Shown here piece after piece: positions 58,537 through 64,000 of a DNA stretch of 64,000 nt. The position numbers were made by a program, and so were the translations under genes. The stretch's first letter is position 1. Each line of letters begins with the position of its first letter. The notes beneath the pieces were generated by a model that ran no database searches, was not told the DNA's origin, and saw only the letters and a program-made list of their open reading frames with translations. This DNA comes from Paludibacteraceae bacterium (GTDB lineage: Bacteria > Bacteroidota > Bacteroidia > Bacteroidales > Paludibacteraceae), in the NCBI GenBank assembly GCA_024401565.1, contig JAKSKU010000006.1, positions 21,910-85,909 on the forward strand. Reading direction: 5' to 3'.

Positions 58537-60192
58537 ATGAGGAATAAGTGGTTTTCATTAGCATTTTTGACGTTGCTGTGTGCGGTTCCTTCAGCCGCGC
58601 AGAATCATCATGAAGCGGTATCTCAAACCGTCAGGCTGAAAGTGGAGAATAAAGAACAACTTCAGAAAAAGCTTCAGATGGAGAATAAGATCAATCAGAT
58701 GAAGTGGCAGGCCGAACTGGATAAAGAGAGAAACAGTCTTGCTGATGACAGAAAGATTTCCGAGGATGTGAAAGTGACGGTTACTCCTAAAGTGGCGATT
58801 GACACTACGGAAACCGGAGATGAGGAGATGAATTTGAATGTCACTTTTTCTTATGAGACAATGCCTTCTTCCACACGAATAAAAGTAGGAAACCAGACTG
58901 ATGATTATCCCGCGGGAGCTTATTTGATGTTGTCTTCCAATGCGTGCAGGCTTACGTGTGATTTTTTGAAAGGCAAAATTGAGGGAGATTTGCAGAAGTA
59001 TTTCACTCCGGGCCGAATGATTACCGTTAAAATCACTGGAGCCACAGACGGATCTCCAGTCACAGGTAAGATTCCTTACGGTGGCGAATATGGAGATTTT
59101 AAGAACAAGATGATGTATTTGAATGGTAAGTTGAGTGGACTTACTGTTACGGAGCAAACAGGTATCACGTCTAATGCGCAACTCGCTTTTTTGAGAACAC
59201 AAGGTGTGGAGGATTTTATCAAAAACTTCATTGATCCTATGGCGTTCACCAAAAACAGATTCCAGATATTTGCGGTAGAGAATGAGCAAAAGGGAAGTCA
59301 GTACAGACGAATTGACGTTGAACTGATCATACATGGTGCTTACAATGAGGAATTGAGTAATGTGCAAGAGAAGAAAGCTGAAGAGCAGGTTCAGACAGTA
59401 CCTGATGTCGATGAGAATATTCCTCAGTCGACAGAGGTTGATGAAGACGTTATAGCATTGGTTATTGCCAATGAAAATTATGATAAATCCTCTGGTCTGA
59501 TTGCTAATGTGCCATTTTCGCAAAATGATGGAAAAGTGTTCTGCGAATATTTGAAAAAGACTTTGGGAGTCCCTAGTGAGCAGGTCAAATATTTGAGTGA
59601 TGCCACTTATAATCAGATGCAGTCGGGTTTTGATTGGCTGGAGAAGACAGCTAAGGCTTGGAATGGCAAAGCTAAAGTTATAGTTTACTATTCAGGACAT
59701 GGTATGCCTATAGTATCGTCTAATTCGACGTATCTTGTACCTGTTGATGCCAATCCCACACGTCCGGAGCAGATGTGCGAGTTGAAGAAACTCTATTCGA
59801 CGCTTTCTGCGCTTCCAACTCAGTCGGCAGTATGTTTCCTAGACGCATGTTTTTGTGGAACACAAAGAAATGGCAAGATGATGTTGGAGGGAACGCGTGG
59901 AGTCGCAATTAAGGTGTCACAAGAAGATGTCACAGGTAATGTGGTAGTGTTTTCAGCTACTGGAGAAATGCAGTCGGCACATCCTTATAAGGAGCAACAG
60001 CATGGATTGTTCACATATTATTTGTTGAAGAAGATTAAGGAGTCGTCGGGAAATGTTTCTTTAGGAGATCTTTTCCAGAGCGTAAAGTCGAATGTTGAGA
60101 AGAAGGCGAGCCTGAATTCTTGGGAGCAAACACCTACGGTGACTTCGTCTACACGTAGTGAGATAAATTGGGAAAACAATAAGTTGCATTAA
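58537..60192 (+). CDS. Exported caspase-like (C14) protease
   Basis: A protein of about 551 residues with a signal peptide (TLLCAVPSAA-QNHH), a charged coiled-coil-like segment near residues 20-65, a middle beta-rich region, and a C-terminal caspase fold from about 305. The catalytic dyad is visible: His388 in VYYSGHGMP and Cys438 in FLDACFCG. The caspase start is VIALVIANENYDKS. Within the middle, LAFLRTQGVEDF and RRIDVELIIHG recall a divergent OmpA-like domain. The start at 58537 (MRNKW) gives the best signal peptide. An exported caspase should act in the periplasm or at the surface, unlike cytoplasmic defence caspases. Confidence 0.9.
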   Translation: MRNKWFSLAFLTLLCAVPSAAQNHHEAVSQTVRLKVENKEQLQKKLQMENKINQMKWQAELDKERNSLADDRKISEDVKVTVTPKVAIDTTETGDEEMNLNVTFSYETMPSSTRIKVGNQTDDYPAGAYLMLSSNACRLTCDFLKGKIEGDLQKYFTPGRMITVKITGATDGSPVTGKIPYGGEYGDFKNKMMYLNGKLSGLTVTEQTGITSNAQLAFLRTQGVEDFIKNFIDPMAFTKNRFQIFAVENEQKGSQYRRIDVELIIHGAYNEELSNVQEKKAEEQVQTVPDVDENIPQSTEVDEDVIALVIANENYDKSSGLIANVPFSQNDGKVFCEYLKKTLGVPSEQVKYLSDATYNQMQSGFDWLEKTAKAWNGKAKVIVYYSGHGMPIVSSNSTYLVPVDANPTRPEQMCELKKLYSTLSALPTQSAVCFLDACFCGTQRNGKMMLEGTRGVAIKVSQEDVTGNVVVFSATGEMQSAHPYKEQQHGLFTYYLLKKIKESSGNVSLGDLFQSVKSNVEKKASLNSWEQTPTVTSSTRSEINWENNKLH

Positions 60193-60206
60193 AACTGAAT
60201 GAGAAA

Positions 60207-61115
60207 ATGAAAAAATATATTATAGGTTTGTGTACTGCAGCGTTGTCATATTCTTCTGTGTCTGCACAAGGTATGGTTGAAAACATAACAGTTCAACCTC
60301 AAGATTCGTTGGTATATGTGTTTTATCAATTAGCAAGAAAAGCAAATGTAGATTTATATATATCATTAAACAACGGTATCACATACAAAGGACCTTTGGC
60401 AGAGGTTAAAGGAGACGTGGGTGTAGATGTTGAGCCAGGCGATAAAATGATTTGTTGGCATGCCTTGAAGGAGATGGGCGAGTTCGACTCTAATTCTGTG
60501 AGATTCAAGATTTCCGCGGATGAGACAAAAGATAAGAAAGAGGAAGTGAATGATGAAAATGCTGTCGATTTGGGACTTCCGAGCGGAACGTTATGGTCAA
60601 GAATGGATTTGGGAGCGAAGAAGCCGGAATCGCGTGGTGATTATTTTGCTTGGGGAGAGACGTCGCCAATAGGTAGCTATACCGGTAATGGTGAGTGTGT
60701 CACTTGCGGAATGAGGTATGACGCTTTGTTAGAGAATGGAATCATAGATTCTGCTGGTGTGTTGACTCCAAAGTATGATGCCGCCACTGTATTGCTTGGT
60801 GAAAATTGGAGAATGCCGACAAAGGAGGATTTTGACGAGTTGAAGCTTAAGTGCACATGGACGTGGGTGAAGCATAATGGAGTATGTGGATACAGAGTTA
60901 AGGGTCCTAATGGCAAATACATTTTCCTTCATGCTGGCGGATGTAGAAAAAAAGATGATCTGGACAAGATTTGTGAGAATGGCCATTATTGGTCGTCAAC
61001 TGTCTACCGAGGAGCTAATACAGCCAATAGCATGTTCTTCGATGCCAGTGAGTTTGGCAGACGCAACGACAGAGATTTTGGTCAGTTGATAAGGCCTGTA
61101 TACAACAAGAAGTGA
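60207..61115 (+). CDS. Exported protein with Fibrobacter-type major paralogous domain
   Basis: A 302-residue exported protein (signal SYSSVSA-QGMV). The N-terminal part is a short beta domain. The C-terminal half matches the Fibrobacter succinogenes major paralogous domain: VDLGLPSGTLWSRMDLGAKKPESRGDYFAWGE, then NWRMPTKEDFDELK, GHYWSSTVY and the end IRPVYNKK. The function of this domain is not established; it is common in surface proteins of gut Bacteroidetes and Fibrobacteres. It is the last gene of the caspase operon, 15 bases after it, and could be the substrate or surface partner. Confidence 0.88.
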   Translation: MKKYIIGLCTAALSYSSVSAQGMVENITVQPQDSLVYVFYQLARKANVDLYISLNNGITYKGPLAEVKGDVGVDVEPGDKMICWHALKEMGEFDSNSVRFKISADETKDKKEEVNDENAVDLGLPSGTLWSRMDLGAKKPESRGDYFAWGETSPIGSYTGNGECVTCGMRYDALLENGIIDSAGVLTPKYDAATVLLGENWRMPTKEDFDELKLKCTWTWVKHNGVCGYRVKGPNGKYIFLHAGGCRKKDDLDKICENGHYWSSTVYRGANTANSMFFDASEFGRRNDRDFGQLIRPVYNKK

Positions 61116-61127
61116 TAAATATATGCT

Positions 61128-61153
61128 AAGAGACGCGAACACTCGCGTCTCTT
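61128..61153. terminator. Bidirectional terminator between convergent genes
   Basis: AAGAGACGCGA and TCGCGTCTCTT are perfect 11-bp arms around ACAC. It separates the caspase operon from the convergent MFS gene. The stem uses the same GAGACGCG core as 5998. Confidence 0.85.
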
Positions 61154-61154
61154 C

Positions 61155-62357
61155 TTATTTCCCTTTAGGCATTCCATTTCTTCTCCACAATATTGTGGCA
61201 AGCACGCCCATCGCTATACTCAATGTCCAGACGTAGACGAATGAAACCCTCAATCCGAATGCGTCGGCGATGTTGGCAATCAAGAATGGTCCGAATAGGA
61301 ATCCTGTTCCGCTGATGGTGTTGACCATTGCGATTCCAGCTCCTGGAGAGATGTCGGGCTGACTACCTGCCTGACTATATACGATTGGCACCACGCAACT
61401 CATGCCGATGCCTGTGATGAATAGGGCAATCACGGAGATGGCGAAGGCTGCGTCGCCGAAAGACGCTGCGCTTGCGAACATCGCTAATCCCAAACATGCG
61501 ATACCGCTGCATACCACCAATATGAATGTCTCTGAAAATCTGTTTCTTACAATGTCGCCCAAGAATCTGCCTATTGACATGAATGCCGCGTAAGCCGCTA
61601 ATCCTAACGGAGCAAGATTCTGAGGCAATGTTATCACCTCGTTCATGTATGTCGTGCTCCATGTCGACACCACGCCTTCGATAACACGGCTGAAAAGAGC
61701 GAAGAAGGCAATCAATAGCAATATGCCTTTGGGAAAGAGCAGACGGAATTTCTTATCCTCCGCATTTTTCTTGGGTCTCTCTCTGATAAGGAAACGACGC
61801 AAGAGTATCAATTCGGCGTAGACGCATCCTGACGCGGTCGCAAAATGGGCCCATGTCGGAATATCAAAAGTCAGGAATGTGATGGCTACAAGTGCTCCGG
61901 TGAGAGTGCCGACGTAGTAGATCGCGTGAAACTTGCTCAAGATGCTTCGTTTGTAGGCTTTCTCTACAAGGATTGAGTTGCCGTTGATTGCTATGTCAAA
62001 AAGCGACACGAACATGCCGTAGCCCACACAGACAGGATACAGCAGATACTTTGACGGCATGATCGGAATCAAGGCGAATAGGGTTGCCACGATAAAACCC
62101 ATCAGCGTCATATTCTTGCTTCCATAACGGTTGGCAAGATTTGAGCAGACAGGCATAATGAGAAGTCCTCCAATCGACATCGACAACTCCATCAGTCCAA
62201 GTCCGGTGAAATTAAAATCGTAGATGATTTTCAGGGCAGGCATTCGCGAGAAAAGTGTGGCGAATGTGAAACCTGCGAAGAAGTACATGGTCATCAATGC
62301 ATAGCGGGCATGGTTCTTCGCCAGACGCAATTCCGCTGCTGAATAAATTTTATTCAT
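61155..62357 (-). CDS. MFS transporter
   Basis: A 400-residue, 12-helix major facilitator. Visible landmarks are the early FAGFTFATLFSRMPALKI and the loop SNLANRYGSKNMTLMG between helices 2 and 3, the A-motif position. The second half repeats the pattern (FMSIGRFLGDIVRNRFSET). The FxxGxxxATxxSRxP start resembles transporters annotated as fucose/sugar or drug/H+ exporters. The substrate is unknown. It is a single-gene unit. Confidence 0.85.
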   Translation of the reverse strand: MNKIYSAAELRLAKNHARYALMTMYFFAGFTFATLFSRMPALKIIYDFNFTGLGLMELSMSIGGLLIMPVCSNLANRYGSKNMTLMGFIVATLFALIPIMPSKYLLYPVCVGYGMFVSLFDIAINGNSILVEKAYKRSILSKFHAIYYVGTLTGALVAITFLTFDIPTWAHFATASGCVYAELILLRRFLIRERPKKNAEDKKFRLLFPKGILLLIAFFALFSRVIEGVVSTWSTTYMNEVITLPQNLAPLGLAAYAAFMSIGRFLGDIVRNRFSETFILVVCSGIACLGLAMFASAASFGDAAFAISVIALFITGIGMSCVVPIVYSQAGSQPDISPGAGIAMVNTISGTGFLFGPFLIANIADAFGLRVSFVYVWTLSIAMGVLATILWRRNGMPKGK

Positions 62358-62509
62358 TTTAGAATTAAAACATCATTTGTGCTTCGTTTGAAGCGATAGC
62401 GTTTGTTTGAATCGGCCGCAAAGTTAGTAATTAATCACAAATGTTATTTGAAATGTTGTGATTTTTATGTTGTAGATACATGAAAATTGAAAAATAAGGT
62501 GGTGGTATA

Positions 62510-63637
62510 TCACTTTATCAAAGATTCGTATATCTCTTTTATTTCTCTTGAGCACTGCTCTTCAGAGAATCTCTTTGCGTACACTTTTCCGTCCGCAATC
62601 ATTTTTGCTCTTAATCCGGAATCTGTCAAGACGCGATTGATTGCATCCGACATCTCTTTGTCGTTTGTGGGGTTGACGTAGATAGATGAAGCGCCACCAG
62701 CCTCTTCCAAGCATGATCCTGTGGCGGCTATTACTGGCACTCCTGCGTTCAAAGCCTCAACGATCGGAATGCCGAAACCTTCGTAGAAAGATGGGTATGC
62801 GAACACTTCCGCCTGCGCGTAGACGGCAGGAAGATCTTTGAAGTCAATACCCGAGATGACGGTAACCCTTGCGTCTAACCCATTGCTTTTGACATACTCA
62901 TCGATTTTTGCCGCATACTTTGTGCGTCTGCCGACAATCACAAGAGATATGGCTTCATCAATATCCTTTAGGGCTCTGACGATCTGCAGAGCGTTCTTGC
63001 GTGTCTCGATGCTTCCGACGTTAAGAATGTATCTTTGGGGAAGATTGTATTTTTGTGAGACGCGAGCCTTTTCGTCTTCACCTATCTCCTTGGCAAACTG
63101 TGCGTCGCAACCCTGGTATACCACTTTGATTTTGGCAGGGACGATATTATACAGTTCCACGATATCTTTCTTTGTGCGTTCGCTTACGGCAATCACCATA
63201 TCTGCATTCTCCGCAGCCTTGCGAAACTTATAGTCGTAGATTTTACGGTCGATGAACTTGTAGCATTCCGGCATTTTGCGGAAGATGAGGTCGTGGATCG
63301 TCACCACACTTTTCATCTTGCTTTTGGCGATGTTGAGAGGCAGCTCATTGCTCAATCCATGGAATATCTCAGCACCGTCATTTTCTGCATCTTTAGTGAC
63401 TCCGAATGTGCGCCACACACTTGCGAAGACAGAACTGTTGATCACTAGTCTTATCTGTGGAGAGAACGTGTCCATGATTCTCTGCATCCACGCGTTCATT
63501 CTGCCTTTAGGTGAATAGACGACGAATTTATCGTCGGCATCAGCATGCTTGCATAGTGATTCCAACACATATCGGCTATAGTTGCCGAGACCAGTCCCAT
63601 TTTTTACGGCTCTTTTGCCGTCGAACGCAATTTTCAT
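62510..63637 (-). CDS. GT4-type glycosyltransferase
   Basis: A 375-residue GT-B glycosyltransferase. Landmarks are the N-terminal GTGLGNYSRYVLESL, SVVTIHDLIF, the C-terminal YILNVGSIETRKNA and the E-x7-E motif region in SFYEGFGIPIVEALNAGVPVIA. It is probably a mannosyl- or glucosyltransferase for surface polysaccharide. The start at 63637 (MKIAFDGKRAV) is fixed by the -7 box at 63656-63663, because a start at 63658 would be inside it. Confidence 0.93.
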   Translation of the reverse strand: MKIAFDGKRAVKNGTGLGNYSRYVLESLCKHADADDKFVVYSPKGRMNAWMQRIMDTFSPQIRLVINSSVFASVWRTFGVTKDAENDGAEIFHGLSNELPLNIAKSKMKSVVTIHDLIFRKMPECYKFIDRKIYDYKFRKAAENADMVIAVSERTKKDIVELYNIVPAKIKVVYQGCDAQFAKEIGEDEKARVSQKYNLPQRYILNVGSIETRKNALQIVRALKDIDEAISLVIVGRRTKYAAKIDEYVKSNGLDARVTVISGIDFKDLPAVYAQAEVFAYPSFYEGFGIPIVEALNAGVPVIAATGSCLEEAGGASSIYVNPTNDKEMSDAINRVLTDSGLRAKMIADGKVYAKRFSEEQCSREIKEIYESLIK

Positions 63638-63655
63638 CTGAAAGTTATTATGACG

Positions 63656-63663
63656 CAAAATTA
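63656..63663 (-). promoter_or_regulatory. -7 box of the GT4 gene
   Basis: TAATTTTG on the minus strand matches TAnnTTTG and gives a leader of about 15 bases to 63637. Confidence 0.6.
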
Positions 63664-63687
63664 GACATTTTTATTTAGATAAAGTAA

Positions 63688-63717
63688 GAGCAGAGTCGCA
63701 TAAAAGGGACTCTGCTC
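63688..63717. other. 10-bp perfect hairpin between the GT4 gene and tRNA-Leu
   Basis: GAGCAGAGTC and GACTCTGCTC surround a 10-base loop. No T run follows on either strand, so its role is unclear. It is upstream of both divergent transcripts. Confidence 0.6.
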
Positions 63718-63792
63718 AGATTATTGATTATTTTTGCTCAAATACTTTGTTTATTTTCTAAAATCTTGCGAAATTCGCGTTGCTTTTGAAAA

Positions 63793-63875
63793 GCCCAAGT
63801 GGCGAAATGGTAGACGCGCTGCTTTCAGGTGGCAGTGGCCGCAAGGCTGTGCAGGTTCGAGTCCTGTCTTGGGCA
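63793..63875 (+). tRNA. tRNA-Leu (anticodon CAG)
   Basis: GCCCAAG pairs with CTTGGGC. The anticodon loop TTCAGGT gives CAG. A long variable arm (GGCCGCAAGGCTG region) and GGTTCGAGTCC T arm are present. The discriminator is A; CCA is not encoded, as the next bases are CAAAG. Confidence 0.96.
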
Positions 63876-63932
63876 CAAAGAAATTCGAAATTAGGAATGC
63901 TGAATCTTTTATTTTTTATTTTTTATTTTTTA

Positions 63933-64000
63933 TTTAGCATTTAGCATTTAGCATTTAGCATTTAGCATTTAGCATTTAGCATTTAGCATTTAGCATTTAG
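63933..64000. repeat. 7-bp tandem repeat TTTAGCA, about 9.7 copies, running off the window
   Basis: Perfect heptamer repetition from 63933 to the last base, preceded by a TTTTTTA-rich stretch. It directly follows tRNA-Leu(CAG). The array may continue beyond the window. Confidence 0.97.

Noticed and set aside
63933-64000. Heptamer array at the window end as an assembly artefact or telomere-like end
   Set aside because: A comparable heptamer array lies inside the window at 11779, so such arrays are genuine features here; the window edge alone is no evidence of a replicon end.

Overview
The window reads as chromosomal DNA from an anaerobic, saccharolytic member of the Bacteroidota, most likely Bacteroidales. 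The evidence is: promoters of the TTTG / TAnnTTTG type; type IX secretion (T9SS) sorting domains on several secreted proteins; a PorP/SprF protein beside a gliding-motility-type C-terminal domain protein; PerR with rubrerythrin and a flavodiiron protein (an anaerobe's oxygen defence); and an NtrX-like regulator form I associate with Bacteroidetes. I cannot name the genus.

Layout. 1-549: 3' end of an NtrX-like sigma-54 activator. 774-11440: cellulose/cellobiose locus with GH94 cellobiose phosphorylase, GH5 lipoprotein, two GPH sugar symporters and a T9SS-exported GH8 glucanase, but no SusC/SusD. 11583-14880: tRNA-Leu(UAG), a nitrilase-family amidase, a glycosyltransferase and a DRGH-type nuclease lipoprotein. 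14936-26046: one tightly packed ten-gene operon: giant beta-helix protein, acyl carrier protein, ketosynthase, chain-length-factor-like protein, polysaccharide deacetylase, LolA-like protein, lipoprotein, GT2, DUF2062 and LD-carboxypeptidase. 26100-30078: tandem SGNH esterases with T9SS-like tails and two small secreted proteins. 30210-33851: rubrerythrin, flavodiiron protein and PerR, then ilvE.

33.9-40.6 kb is an accessory stretch. Three proteins with PD-(D/E)XK-like nuclease motifs (AAA/DUF4143, AAA/DUF234, DUF559) each sit beside their own private repeat family: 33-bp tandem arrays, flanking palindromes, and GC-rich inverted repeats. Between them lie a strongly structured RNA candidate, a small HTH protein and a possible uracil-DNA-glycosylase-fold protein. 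40541-47979: NhaC antiporter (its N-terminus is encoded by the GC-rich repeat), acyl-CoA synthetase with a cupin regulator, a long non-coding gap, a membrane AraC regulator and a flippase. 48345-56660: SprB-like giant surface protein, OmpA-domain protein and PorP/SprF. 56932-61115: four exported proteins including a caspase-like protease. 61155-63875: MFS transporter, glycosyltransferase and tRNA-Leu(CAG), ending in a heptamer tandem repeat.

The strongest candidates for undescribed biology are (a) the three repeat-bounded nuclease cassettes, above all DUF559 between inverted GC-rich repeats; (b) the exported caspase operon; and (c) the beta-helix/mini-polyketide/envelope operon. All functional statements come from reading the sequence and from family knowledge; no database search was run.
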